Assembly: GCA_963989385.1 (NCBI GenBank)
Contig: OZ022499.1
Span: 37,324,866 to 37,388,865 of the forward strand
Length of the DNA stretch: 64,000 bases
Origin: Ctena decussata
Lineage: Eukaryota > Mollusca > Bivalvia > Lucinida > Lucinidae
Direction of reading: 5' to 3'
The stretch's first letter is position 1. The number at the start of each line of letters is the position of its first letter. Below, piece after piece: positions 20,713 through 33,227 of the stretch. Both the position numbers and the translations under genes were made by a program. Below the pieces are notes generated by a model, which worked only from the letters and a program-made list of their open reading frames with translations, made no database searches and was not told the origin of the DNA.

Positions 20713-23329
20713 TCGTTCAAAACGATTATAAGCTGATAATGCAAATTGTTGTTTCCAGCATTTCAGAAATGAAAGATACATATGCTCTGTATCTCTTACT
20801 CGGAAACTAGCAATTATCAACAGAAAGTTTAAAAATTCGCTAAAGGGTCGTGCTGAATCTAGACTGCGCAGTCTAGTCAGAGAATATAAGATCAGTTCAA
20901 GATGAATCAGTTAACCTTCAGGGGAAGCTACTCTGTCATTTCTATAGTACCTCCTTCCTCAACTGGGATTAGTTCTTTAAGGAAACATTTTGCTCCTAAA
21001 GTCTTTCAAAGTACACACTTTGGACTGATAGTACTGAAGCACGAAACATGACAAGTTAAAACTGCAGAAAACGTATCAAATATTAGTCTGATGACAATAT
21101 ATATAATGTTAAGGCATCAAAACCGCATGCAAAAATTAACAAAAATTGTGATATAAAACTCTATGGAAATTTTAAACACTGTCTGTGTACACCCTAATAA
21201 TGATGAAAACAGAAAATGACTTAATTCAAAAACCCAAAATAGTTACAAATATTAATCGGAGGGTCAATCCAAACCACATGCAAATAATCAATACCATGCC
21301 AAAACCAAAGTGACTGAAATATATATTTTACCTACATCAGTTATAGTTGACAAAGCTATATTCCACTCTCATTCTTGTCCAATTCGGGTGCCAACATTCT
21401 TCACAGGTGCACAAACATAGGGTAATTGTAATCTGTAATCGTGATTACTTGTAACCGATTTCAATATCTCGGTAATCAGGAGTAATCTGTAATCGTGAAG
21501 CTCTGTGATTACAAGTAATCGTAATGTAATCGGTTACATTACCAAAAAGGTTGTAATTACGTAAAAAGAATATTGTTCTTTTTTTATTAAAAGTAAAGAC
21601 TTGTGCAAAACAATAACAGAAAGCAATTTGGTTAATTCAAAAAAGCATTCAAACTGAACGAGACAGTGAAACACAAGATCTATACGATTAAATTGTGTAC
21701 AATAAGCAGCATACCAAATTATGAAAACTGACAGAAATTCCTTTATTAATGAATCTCCTTAACACTGGACAGGCAGATCTTTTTGCTGTTGTTGTTTTCA
21801 AACGTATATATTGACTTCTTTGTGTTAAATGATGTAAGGCTGACGAATACAACTCAGATGTTGTATCAAAGGCTACGAGCATGTATGTTAAAACATGTCA
21901 ACCATTATAGATTCACTGTTTTCAGAATGTATGAAAGGTGCCATAATGTCATAACACTGCCAATCAATGCTAGTCTATGCAGGAAGCCATGAAACGAAAT
22001 TTTATCTTTTACTTGCTATTATTTATTGAATGGTTTTTATTATTATTATTACTATTATTGTTTGGGACTTTTCTTAAGTTCTTAGTTTATTGAAATACGA
22101 AGAAATTCACGTACTAAACAAAACCTAAAACATATTTAAAAAAAAATAAATAAAAGTAAAAAGTAAAATAAGTCACAGACTCTAATAATTATGTGATTTA
22201 AAGATACCTTTTATTTCTGTTATCACTTATTTATTAAAAGGGATTCGATTGGAAAATGTCCATTTGAAAGAGCAAAATCAAATGAAAAAAAAAATGTGTG
22301 TGTTCGATACCTTAAATTCAAAGTATATATTAAATATTGTGGATGTTAATCTCCTAATTTCAAATTCAAAACAAGTTGTTTCAGTTTCTCTGGCATTTAC
22401 ATCAGGATTTTATATCTGTTCCTTAGTTTTGCGTTGCTATATATTTTTCAAGACATTCATCCTATCAGTTAAAGTTCAAAAGACAACAAGCATAAAGATA
22501 GCAGAATGCGTATTTTAGGCGGATCATCAGTTATAGATATTTATAAAGTAAAGACAAGTCTTCATAATCGTTGTTGTATAAGATTGCACAAAATAAATAT
22601 ATAAATTTAATTAAATAGTTAATAAGATTATAAATGATTAAAACAAGTAAATTATCTTTCATTACATATAAAGGCTCATAGGCGTTAAATTCGCTGCAAA
22701 GTCTCCCGATTATCGGGACACAACGCGTTACCTGAGCGGCATGCGCAGAAACAATGTGAAAAAGGTTTATTTGGACAGTCTGGTTAAGGGATATTTTTGA
22801 ACTTAAAATTGTTTTTCTAGGAAACGAAACAGTGAAATGTTAAATAAACTTTTTTTTTTGTTTGTTTGTTTTTGATTTTTGTTTGTTTTTTTGTGTTTTT
22901 TTTATTCTGTATCATACAATGTAAGTTTTACTAAAATCATATGCAAAAGCATGTCCCAGCGACTGAATATATTTTTCATGATGTTTTTCATGAAATACGA
23001 TTTTCTTGCTATTTTTTAATGTAAACATATTCTTATTATCAAGATAACTGTATTTTTTACCAGTTTGTTTCAGATATCCTATTATAGATTAAATGATTTG
23101 TAGAAATGAAATTGCATTCGTGTGCTAGAGACATACATTTAAATGGAATATGTGTAAAAATGTATGTAGCAATACAAAATTTTGTTTTTTTTAGGAAAAC
23201 AAAATGGTGATTTTTTGTCTTTTCCAAATGGTTTATAGCCCTTTGGGTAATTCAGCTGGTAGTATGAATGAATGCCTCGCCAATATTTTTATTCAGTATC
23301 GATCTACCTTAAGATACGCAAACAAAACC
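20713..23329. other. no gene seen; GTAATCG-rich patch and small palindrome
   Basis: A cluster of GTAATCGTGATTAC-like words at about 21421-21560 resembles the ends of some DNA-transposon MITEs but was not bounded. CTAGACTGCGCAGTCTAG near 20858 is a perfect palindrome. T-rich simple sequence lies at 22850-22905. No coding support. Confidence 0.45.
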
Positions 23330-24780
23330 AGAGGACCAATGGTCCTGTAGCTCACCCGAGACCATTCATCCTCAGCAAGCTTATGCTGACATTATTAACT
23401 CAGAGGACCATTGGTTCTGAATTGCTGACCTGATCTTATAGCAATAGCTTAAAACAGTGGAAGATATAGAGTTTATTAGGTGCAGGTCAATGATAATGAC
23501 AGACCTCTTGGTCAAAACACAAGAATTCCGCGGAATGTGGTGTCTCGCCTGCTGGCGCTTTGTCACAAAACAGAGCTAAATCAGAAAAGATGTATGCATG
23601 AACCAAGTTTCTTGGCTCTAGCCCTTACTGTTTCTGAGAAAACTTGACAAAAACTTGCAAAGTCAGTCAACCACAAAATGTTGGTAAAGACTCAATATTG
23701 ATGATGACTTGAGTTCTCTTCCAGATGAATGCATGAATCAAGTATCATGACTCTAGCCCTTAAAGTTTCTGAGAAAGACCTAAACGCTAAAACTTGACAA
23801 AAAAATTGCAAAGTCAGTCAACCATAAAATGTAGGTAAAGACTCGATCTTAGTGATGGCTTTGAGATTTACTCTTCGAGATGTATGCATGAACAAAGTTT
23901 CATGGCTCTTATAGTTTCTGAGAAAATGACCTAAACGCAAAAACTCCACAAAAATTGCAAAGTCAATCAACCGTAAAATGTAGGTCAAGACTCAGTATTG
24001 ATGATGGTTTTGAGATTCACTCTTCCAGATGTACGAATGAACCTAGTTACATGGCCTTAGCCCCTTTAGTTTCTGAAAAAATGACCTAGACCTGAACACC
24101 TGACAAAAAACTGCAAAGTCAGTCAACCGTAAAATCTAGGTCAAGACTCAATATTGATGATGACTCTGAGATTTACTCTTCCAGATGTATGCATGACCCA
24201 AGTTTCATGGCTCTAGCCCTTATAGTTTCCGAAAAATGACCTAAACCCGAAAACTTGACAAAAATTGCGAAGTCAGTCAACCGTAAAATGTAGGTCAAGA
24301 CTCAACATCGATATTTGTTTTCAGCTGTACTCTTCCAGATGTATGCCTTACCCAAGTTTCATGGCTCTAGCCCTTATAGTTTCTGAAAAAATGACATAAA
24401 CCCGAAAAATTGACAAAAAATTGCTTAGTCAGTCAACCGTAAAATGTAGGTCAAGACTCAACATTGATGATTGCTTTCAGCTGTACTCTTCCAGATATAT
24501 GCACGACCCAAGTTTCATGGCTCTAGCCCTTAAAGTTTCAAGAAAATGACCTAAACCCGAAAACTCGACAAAAAATTGCGAAGTCAGTCAACCGTAAAAA
24601 GTAGGTCAAGACTCAACATTGATGATGACTTTCAGTTGTACTCTTCCAGATGTATGCATGACCCAAGTTTCATGGCTTTAGCCCTTATAGCTTCTGAGAA
24701 AATGACCCGACAAAGTTTACGCCGCCGCCGACAACGACGACACCGGAAAAGCAATACATATGTCTCGCCTCTGCAAGCCA
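23330..24780. mobile_element. non-autonomous element with ~150-bp tandem core
   Basis: Eight tandem units start with AGATGTATGCATGAACC-like words near 23588, 23730, 23877, 24029, 24183, 24337, 24492 and 24649; spacing drifts from 142 to 157. Units carry TTTCATGGCTCTAGCCCTTA and AAGTCAGTCAACCGTAAAAT. One side has a hairpin AGGACCAATGGTCCT (23334-23348) and TAGCTCACCCGAG; the other has a GCCGCCGCCGACAACGACGA patch. Same general design as the elements at 2.8 kb and 38.7 kb. Confidence 0.65.
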
Positions 24781-26044
24781 AAAACCAGGGCTACCTTTCT
24801 GTAAAAAGGAAAAACATCAACCCAGTATACTTATTTCAAGGGTTCTGATAGTACTGCAGTACCCTATAATACATATGCTACATACTAACTTTCAAGCTGA
24901 TGTGCATCTCATTTCTAGGGCCAAAGACTTTTTTTTTTAAGTTTTTATCTTATATGGATATGGCAGCCATCTTGGTAATCTGGTCAACAACACCTGAATA
25001 TATGACATCTTGAACTAAAAATATAGTCAGCTATTTTTTTCATGAAGAATCCATATATGAAACCTCAAAACACTAACGCATGCATCAAAAAGCGTGATGA
25101 CCTGAGAAATGGATGAATGCATGAACAACCCATAAGCAATATCCTCTATCATTTTCTTTGAAGTAAAGGGCATATATACTGTATTGTTGTATTTTCAATA
25201 ATAATTGGACCAAACTGGAAGCCGCAGCTTAGATATAATACTGATTACTCATATTAAATGCTTTTACTACTAAGCTTTTTCCAAATGTTCTCATGGTGCT
25301 CTTTACTGGAATATTTTTGTGGCCACATTGCTTCAAGGCTGTCAATATTAAAAGGGTGGATGAATAACATCTTTTTTTAAATATTAAGACAGTTATGCTA
25401 CTTACCAGTCTAGAGTCCTTCTAAGTCATTATCCCTGTAATGAATGATGGACAGCCCATCTTCCTTGTGATCAGTAATGGACTGTTATCTCCTTGATATC
25501 AATCTGATACCAACTGGTAGGCAGTTGTCAATGAAACGCCAAACCCTTGTGGCCAAAGCCAGCTGTAGTTCCTCATTGTAACAGATCATAGAGCAGTTCC
25601 TTCAATTTCAATTTCATCAAAGTCAGATGTACATAGATCTGGCAAATTAGTGGGATGTGGAATAAGCCAAGACATAATCCAAAGGTAATGACATCACAAT
25701 ATCTGTTTTAACACATGAGACAGTCTTATGCAAAATAAGTGGTTTGACTGCCACAAAAGTAGGTCTATTGCAGTTCAGTTTTGACATTAATTTTGTTGAA
25801 AAGAATGTTCTATAGCATTCTTTATATACAGCCAGCTTGAACTTTCTGATCAGCATGGAGATAATATTGGTACAATCACACATATCAACAAGCACAGCTT
25901 GGCATTCTCAAGTAGCTAACATTCTTTTGGGTTTAACTGCCCTTTGAGATAGTATTTCAGTCTATATCAGGTCATCTCCCAGAGAGAGGGAAACAGAAGA
26001 GAGAAATGGCAGATGAGAAAATAAAATGTCCAAACAACCCTTAC
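24781..26044. other. no gene seen
   Basis: No supported exon or RNA gene. Open frames here lack splice signals or domains. Confidence 0.5.
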
Positions 26045-26258
26045 CCACACCTACTGCAAGCACAGTATGCCGTTGCCCTACTATTACCCAAATCAGTAGG
26101 ACGCCCTGGCACTAGAAGGTATACACAGTGCTACCGTGCCACCCACCCACCCGCAAGTAGCGAAGTCAGAACTCAAACAACTGTACATGTGGTGAGAGAC
26201 TCAGTGTTCCAAAGTCAGCAACCTGGCCCACTGAGCTATGGAGGCCCCCAAGACCCCT
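26045..26258 (-). repeat. tRNA-derived SINE
   Basis: On the minus strand CATAGCTCAGTGGGCCAGG matches an A box and GAGTTCTGACTTC a decayed B box. The body holds GGGCGTCCTACTGATTTGGG, which recurs in altered form at 57340-57450. The plus-strand open frame across it is therefore not a gene. Confidence 0.55.
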
Positions 26259-26479
26259 AGGGACCTAATTGGTGAAAACTTTGTCATACACAAATGCTTT
26301 GTCAGAACTATATGAGCAGATCCTTTTCAAGTATTAGTTATAACTACTACAAAGACTTTATTAAAACCTGAGATAACATATGTGAAATTAATGGCTGAAC
26401 CATTCTCATATGAAATGTTTTTAGACATTTGTATACTGGGTTTCCCCATTGCAAGTGAGAGAGATACAAATTATTGACT

Positions 26480-26960
26480 GTACTTCGTTTGCAAATTTAC
26501 CTGCTATTAGTCTGCTGATTGGAGGTTATTGGACTACTGTTTGCCAGTTATTTGACTGCTGTTTGTTTGCTAATTATTCTGCTTATTTCTTGTTTGCCAT
26601 ATTTGCCAGTTACTTTCCATATCTGCCTACTGTATTCCAAATAAGCCCGTTATTTGCCTGCTATCTGCCTGTTATTTGCCAATTATTTGCCTGCTGTTTG
26701 CCTGTCGTTGTTTTTTGCCAATTATTTTCCTGCAGTTTGCCATTTTATCAGCCTGTTATTTGCCTGTTATTTGCCTGCTGTTTGCCTATTTAGATCAAAT
26801 GTTTATAATATTTGCGAGTTGTTTGTTACATTTGTCTCTTGTATGCCAAAGTTACCTATTATCTGGCTGCTGTTATTATTTGCCTGTTGCTGCATATTAT
26901 TTGCCTGTTGCTGCCAACTATTTGCCACTTGCTTGCCACACTTGCCTGCTGTATGGCACA
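26480..26960. repeat. TTATTTGCCTGCTG-type minisatellite
   Basis: Degenerate 10-12 bp units (TATTTGCC, TGCTGTTTGCC, AATTATTTGCC) repeat for ~480 bp. All three plus frames stay open as a result, giving Cys/Leu/Phe-rich translations that are artefacts of the repeat. It lies just beyond the stop codon of the Helentron and may be part of its 3' region. Confidence 0.75.
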
Positions 26961-27107
26961 TTTGCCATTTCATAAAATGTCTATCCTGCGTATGACAGGT
27001 TTTAATCTTGATGACCCTGATAAGCCATCAGCTATGATTGCCATTTTCTTTGGAAGTGACTACTAGTCTGCCTTCAGCATTTTCAGTATGATTGTTCAAT
27101 TAGACAT

Positions 27108-28005
27108 CTATATTTCTAAAGCACAATATAGGAGTTTGTGATCACTCCAATATGCCTCGATAACATCACAAAATGTTTTGCAGTTTGCAAAAATCAGATC
27201 CAACAATGACCCAGAGTCACAAGTTGATTGCTGGATTTGTTGCTTACAATCAAATAATGTCTCCATGAAATCAACAAACACTGAAGTGACACAATCTACT
27301 TGTATATTAAAGTCACCTAATATGACTAGTTTTGATGACAGATCTACTGCTGGCTTCAGGTAATGACAAATGTCATTTCTGAAATCAATCTGTGAACTTT
27401 TTGGATATCTGTAAAGTATAACAGCTTGAAAATTCCCTTTCTGGGTATTTTGCAAGGAAGCCAAAATGAATTCACATGAAGGACAATGCTATTTTACTAC
27501 TTTCTGGACTCCAAAATACTCTTGTATGTACAAAGCAATACCATGATATGGCCTGCTGGATGACGCATATTCTCTTTCATCAAGTCGAATAAGTCTAAAT
27601 CTTTGCAAAGCAAAATGGATATTTTCATCCCTTTTACATAGTCTAGACTCTGCAAAACCAATTACATATGCTGCCAACACATTTGGTTCAAATTCTACAT
27701 CCTTATAATGTTTATGCAACGATCTTGCATTATTGAATGCAACCTTGATTTTCCTTGGATCAATTTTATATAAAGGAACATAGCAAAGTTCCACAGCTGC
27801 TTCATTTTGAAGCCGTTGCATCTCTGTAGTCACTCTTTCATCTAAAGCCAAAGCAGGTATATTCAGATTCAAAATATACAGATCTTCAAGTTTTTTTTAC
27901 TCTACTAAGATCAACATAATGAATATGTGGTACCTTTCTAACTGTCTTTTGTGACAAATCAACTATCACTTTGTCTACAGTAGCACCTTGAGCTTTGTGA
28001 ATAGT
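27108..28005 (-). pseudogene. Helentron: helicase motif VI and C-terminal EEP endonuclease
   Basis: After the TAA the same frame continues TIHKAQGATVDKVIVDLSQK, the last helicase motif. An eight-A run at 27891-27898 shifts the frame, and LNLNIPALALDER follows. The endonuclease/exonuclease/phosphatase fold shows NNARSLHKH, IGFAESRL, YHGIALYIQEYFG, then past a TAG (27491-27489) AVILYRYPK, LVILGDFNI and finally YWSDHKLLYCALEI before the stop. N, E, GDFN and SDH are the expected metal and catalytic positions. This endonuclease distinguishes Helentrons from canonical Helitrons. Confidence 0.88.
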
Positions 28006-29930
28006 TTATGCTGCGGCTGGTCTTAAAGGGAATTGGATTCTCTGAAATGTTTTGAAGTTGCGTATAAATGTGCGTTCCACATCAAATACTGGAGTCCATT
28101 CTTTCAGGATACTAGCATTATATAACCCTCTGCTGAAGAATTTTTCTCGTGTGGACCTGCCAATTCGAGGCTCATCAAACAAAATCCAGATAATACTAGG
28201 ACGATTTGTTCCTTCCATTTTGTATTCAATAAATTTTACGACACCTGTGGAGCCATTTGTTAAACCATCTTCTACATTAACATTCACTGTCATCATATAA
28301 ATCATTCCAACTGCTACTGTCAAGCATTTTGTTAATTTGCCTGTTTTGGAGTAATCGTCTGGAAGTGAGTGAATAAGCTCCTTGCATCTTTGGGCATGAA
28401 TGTTTGCTGAAACAACAGTATCATGGCATGGAATCACAACTTTTTCCAAGGGCGTTTGGTTCAAAATTTTCTCATTATGCCTATTCACACCCTCATTTTC
28501 AGCAAACAGATGAAGGGCATCTTGTGGATATTCATCAACACCATGGTTAACAATACGTGTCTGGAACATGTTTATGTCATCTTTAGTGATTTCATTCAAT
28601 CTAAGTCGATTTAGTAAATGTGCAAACTCAAGATCATCTTTTTGCCTCATGATATCAACTAATTCATACATTTTGAAATGTTCATTCCACAAATTCTTTG
28701 CTAGCGAAGATGCTGCCTTTTCCAAGTCAAGGAATATCCTCTTATCTCCTACAGGCTTCAGCTGGTACAAATCACCGACAACAATAATACTCAAACCACC
28801 AAAAACTGCTTTAGTTCCAGTTAATTGCTGAAGTCTTCTGTTTATAAAGCTAAGCATCTGTGTGCCTACCATAGATATTTCATCAATAATTATAACTTTC
28901 AGATGCCTATATTTTATTCTCATTGTATTTAACTCATCACCTGATAAAAAGTCTGAACCCTGATATAATTTTTTGTGGAAAGCAGAACAAATAGTTTGAC
29001 TACTTATGTTGAAAGCAGCAAAGCCCATATAGGCACAAAGTAGAATTATTATGTCATCTGGATTTTCTCCCTCTCTTAAATTCAACATTCTATATAAACT
29101 TTGATAAAGTGCTCTGATGACTACAGATTTGTCAACACCTGCACCACCCGATAAGAAAGCATATATAGGTTCTTCTTTACATTTTATCTAGTGTACTACC
29201 TGATTGAAAAATTCTCTCTGTCTTAAATTAAGTCTTCTGAGTAGACATAAGTATTCCTCATCAGGCAGTAAAATCCCAGTTGTTTCTACTGGTGGCACAG
29301 AGCAAGTGGATTGCAATTCTATACCAATATCATAGTGTTCTACAACTTTATCTGGATTAAAATATATGAAACTTTCAGCTTCTCTTTCTCCTACTTCTTC
29401 TGCCTCTCTATTTTCTTGCTCTGCATTTGGTGCAATCTGGTCATAAGCATTTTCCTCCGCTTCAATCATTTGTCTTGCAAGTTCAAGTTCTTCAGTGTGA
29501 TGTTCATACTCAATTCTTTTAGATTCAAGTGACTCTTTCATTGAGGTATAATGGGCCCCATATGTTTCAAAGCTGCCTAACAGATCTTTCTGTTCATTTC
29601 GCCATGGCATGAAAAGCATAAGCTGTTCTCTAAAGTAATTTTCTGCATCCTTTTTCTTATTGTATCTTACATATCTTATGATTCTAGGAACTTTTCTACT
29701 CTTATATCTTATCCCACTCTTGGCTACATAAAGAAGGTCTGAATTATTACTTTCATTTCTATCGTTCCCTCCTTCAAAACTCTCTTCACTTTCAATCACA
29801 AGAACTATTATCACCATCATCATTTTTATCTTCAACCTTTTCTGGCAGTCTGTTTCCTTTGGGAAAAACGACATCAACTTTCGAAACATAGTCTGCTAAG
29901 CAAAATTTCTGAAGCTGCCTAGGTCTTTTT
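28006..29930 (-). pseudogene. Helentron: linker and PIF1-type helicase
   Basis: The linker holds IIRYVRYNKKKDAENYFREQ, LMLFMPWRNEQKDLL and LRRLNLRQREFFNQVVH. Two frame changes (near 29935 and 29805) precede it. A TAG at 29190-29188 stands where a Trp codon is usual. Reading on, Walker A appears as GGAGVDKS, with Asp (GAC, 29133-29131) in place of the conserved Gly. Walker B is VIIIDEISMVG and motif III VVGDLYQLKPV. The frame ends PLRPAAA at a TAA (28008-28006). Helicase would unwind the strand displaced in rolling-circle transposition; the Gly-to-Asp change alone should cripple ATP binding. Confidence 0.9.
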
Positions 29931-31597
29931 TTAATACCTCTGTGTTAAATTATCAGACTCTATATCTGTTGATTCAGCAGGTAGTTCATCAAGGACAGAT
30001 TTAGGTTTCAAGAGAAACACTCGTTCTTCTGGAGTAGACGTGTTTATGAAAACAATGTCCCTTGTGCATTTTGTTAGAGGAATTTGTAAAACCAGGTAAA
30101 CTGCCTCCTGAGCATTGACTTCAACACAATTTAAAAAGACATTTCCAATGTGTCTGACTTGTTTCTTGAGATCCAAATTTTCTTTTCGAGCCTCTTTTGC
30201 TGCTGCATCAAGCTGTGCACTCATTCCTCTTTGAGATTTACTAATATAACCAACAATGTAGGATACACAACCATATGGTTCAAGGACAATCTGAATGTCA
30301 AGGTTTGCCTTCCAAGCAAGAAGGATTTGCTCATTAAACAAATTAATTCTCATTTCACTTGGCTTCCGTTTAAGAAATACTTTCGGGGCATTAAGAGAGC
30401 TTCTTATACATTTAATGTAATCATCAAAGTTCATTTTAGCCACTTTGTCCAAAAATTCATCAAACGTCATCTTTACTGTATCTTCTTTAAATTCATTCAT
30501 TGCTTTTTGAAGTTCTGCGTATTTCTTTCTGAACTTTTCAACATCTTCTTCAATTGGATATAATAGCATTGTTCTTTGAAGTGGCGGCAATGGAAATCCA
30601 AATCTACATATTGGTTTTCCCTTTTTTCTGCAAGTTTTTGAATGTTTATATGTTTGTAACTTAACAAAATTAGCAGTTTCTTCATTATCAGTATTACATG
30701 TAAGATACTGATCAACAAACTCTACTATTTCCTCTTCTGATTTTTTTTCCAGTGTTGGAGCATTTTCTATCCAAACAAGCATGTGGATATGAGGTGAGCC
30801 ACGCTGTTGAAACTCAACTCTGTAAAAATAATCCTTCAGTTTTCCAACTGGATTACAATTACTTTTAAGAACTGTATTGAGGACCTCCTGCACCCTATGA
30901 TCAAAGTACCTTGAACAAGTTACTGGATCTTTCTGAACAAGCTTCGTTTTTTCCTGCCAAGACAAATTCTCTATATCTTTATCTGAATATTCTACACCGT
31001 CATTCAGGTTTGCCAACATCTTTAAAAGATCTGTCCATCTCGTATCAGCTGCTGATAATGACATAAACCAAGTTGGTAAAGAAAGTTGCCTTATCATTGC
31101 AAAAATGTCTTTTTTTTCTTGCCTCCAAATAAGCAGGTGAATTCCTAAGTTGGCGAAATATATAATAGCCTTCATCAAGTCTGACAAGTCTATCCTTATA
31201 TGAAGAATCTCTAGCTTCAGCTGCTGTAATTTTAATGCCTCTGTTTTTACATCTTCTAACAGCTAAGTTCACTTTGTCACTAATCTGTTTCATCTGTAGC
31301 TTTTTATGTTTGAAAAAAATGTTTGGAACTGATTGTGCAGCTCTTCTATCAATACTTCGTAATTCCCATTTAGCAATATCACTATAATGAACTGAAACAG
31401 ATCGTTCCTCTTTACTAGGTGGCCTCTGACCACAAAATATGGATGGAAAGCATAAATATTCTGCATCTTTATCATGATACAAACTCAATGGATGCTGTCC
31501 TTCTCCAGGTGCAAATGTAAACAGTTGGTCATACTTGTTTTCAATATTTGCATCATCTACTAATGTATCTACATTTCTAACATGATCATTCTCAATC
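29931..31597 (-). pseudogene. Helentron: Rep domain (Helitron-like N, HUH nuclease)
   Basis: The first part reads LFTFAPGEGQHPLSLYHDKD, AEYLCFPSIFCGQ and YIFRQLRNSPAYLEARKK. A frame break in an eight-A run near 31110-31117 then leads to DIFAMIRQLSLPTWFMSLSA and YFYRVEFQQRGSPHIHMLVW. SPHIHML is the HUH metal site. CRKKGKPICRFGFPLP and the two-tyrosine motif YIVGYISK (five-residue spacing) follow ~40 and ~175 residues later. In Helitrons this enzyme nicks and joins single DNA strands at the element ends through the tyrosines. All recognisable catalytic residues remain, but the frame is broken. Confidence 0.9.
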
Positions 31598-32335
31598 TAT
31601 CTCACTGAATCCATCAGAATCATAGCCGTCAGTTTCAATACTGTCAATAAGAACAGTAGAAATATTCTTTTCCTGTTCATGTATTTTATTCCCACTGCCA
31701 ACAATATCCTTAATTTGCTCTGCAGGCACTTCCAGAAATTCTTTCACTGTGTCCTCTGCACTTTCAGTAACTTCCTTAAACCAACTGTCATCAACTGAAA
31801 TGCCTGATTTCTTATATAATTCATTATTATTAATTAGCCAGTGTAATGCAGTCAAAATTTTTAATGGTCTTACATTTTCTTTAAAGTCTACTTTTTTGTA
31901 GGATAATTTCTTCTTAAGTTGGACAGCAACTGTAAAGTTTCCATCCATAGGCCTTGGAAGACAATTTATGGTAGGCTGGATATCAACTGGCACATTTATA
32001 ATATTCCCTTTCACAGAATACTGGCCACCTCGAGGCAGTTCTCTTATCTGCATAAAAGGGATACGTAGTGCTATCAGTCTTTCTTCTAGCTGATGTAAAT
32101 TAAGTTCTGCAGGCTTCTCTGGCCATTTCATTCCATTTGCTACTGATAGTTTTGGAACTTTACTATCTCTTAATGCACCTAAGCAGGTATGACAAATTCA
32201 TTCTTCATTGTTAACAGATGTTAAGTTTGTGCAAAAAAGTCTTCTACTCTGTGCTGGAATGTGAGTGTTTTTTAGCATAGAAACACTTTTTTTTTAAACC
32301 ATGTTTGGTGACAGCTTGTGCAACAAATAATGGAC
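31592..32335 (-). pseudogene. Helentron: Cys-pair motif and DUF6570-like domain
   Basis: After the shift the frame gives CTSCHQTWF and, past a TGA at 32200-32198, ICHTC, a CxxC...CxxC pattern suggesting a zinc site. Then comes NGMKWPEKPAELNLHQLEER, LIALRIPFMQIRELPRGGQY, IINVPVDIQPTINCLPRPM and KKLSYKKVDF. This is the conserved segment (DUF6570-like) that precedes Rep in many animal and fungal Helitron proteins. The frame ends at DGFSEID, where another shift near 31598 passes to NDHVRNVDTLVDDANIENKY. Confidence 0.75.
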
Positions 32336-33227
32336 CAACAGCAATATTTGAATGGAAAATACTGATACATTCTTCAATATCTTTAAAACCTTTCTGATTA
32401 GATAATTCATATGATTCATGGTCCTTTGACCTTTTCGTGTCACTTTTACACCTCTTAGAGTCATAAGCTACCTCTTTCCACTGTCGTTTCTGTTGCCTAG
32501 TTTCCCGCTGCTTAATTCTTTCACATTCCCGTACAAAAGGATCTTTCCTGGCATTTTGCTTGGATGCAAGCTGATATACAGTCTCATTTGCTGAAAAGAC
32601 AGGATCTTGTCGTGCATTGTATTTAGAGGCACGCTGAAATTCTCTTTCACTGACTTTAAAGGCAGGATCTTTTCTGGCATTCTGCTTTGAGGCAAGCTGA
32701 TATGTTGCTTCATTGGCTTTAAAGGCAGGATCTTTTCTGGTAGTTTGCTTGAATATACGCTCTTTTGTTTTAAAGGCAGGGCTTTCTCTAGCAGTCTGCT
32801 TTGATGCAAGTTGATACTTTGCTTCATTGGCTTTAAATACAGGATCTTTTCTGGCAGTTTGCTTGAATATACCCTCTTTTGTTTTAAATGCAGGATCTTT
32901 TCTGGCATTCTGTTTTGAAGCAAGTTGATATTTTGCTTCATTAACTTTAAAGGCAGGTTTTTTTCTGGCAGTTTGCTTTGATGTAAGCTCTTTTGCTCTA
33001 AACGCAAGATCCTGTCTTTGTTTCTTTTTGTACAGTGAATTGTACTCGCTACGTTGTTTTCTTTTCTTCACATTTACAGTTTCTTTCATTTTACACATAC
33101 CACTCACGTTACTCTGTGTTTTCTTTGCTTGTCTTAATTTTTGATCTTCAAAATAAGTTTTAAGACCACAGTCTAACTGACCTTTAGAGTCCTGTTTTTC
33201 ATCAAGTTTTCCAACAGTGACAGGCAA
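32330..33227 (-). pseudogene. Helentron: lysine/arginine-rich repeat region
   Basis: About ten units of ~15-25 residues built on ASKQNARKDPAFK and FKQTARKDPAFKANE follow one another, then ECERIKQRETRQQKRQWKEV. It is strongly basic and likely helical, and may bind DNA; that role is inferred. Similar RARENP-type repeats occur in animal Helitron proteins. The DNA repeat makes a second frame (32468-33007) open as a shadow. The frame continues to about 32330 (IAVGPLFV), where a shift occurs. Confidence 0.75.

Noticed and set aside
26006..26260. 84-codon plus-strand protein
   Set aside because: It lies on the complementary strand of a tRNA-derived SINE.
26449..26995. Overlapping Cys/Leu-rich proteins of 99-114 residues
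   Set aside because: All three frames are open because of a short degenerate DNA repeat.
32468..33007. A 179-codon frame within the Helentron basic repeat region
   Set aside because: Shadow frame of the DNA repeat that encodes the ARKDPAFK units in the true frame.
32500..33010. CRISPR-like regular repeats
   Set aside because: Repeats encode a continuous basic protein segment without spacers of uniform length, and the genome is eukaryotic.
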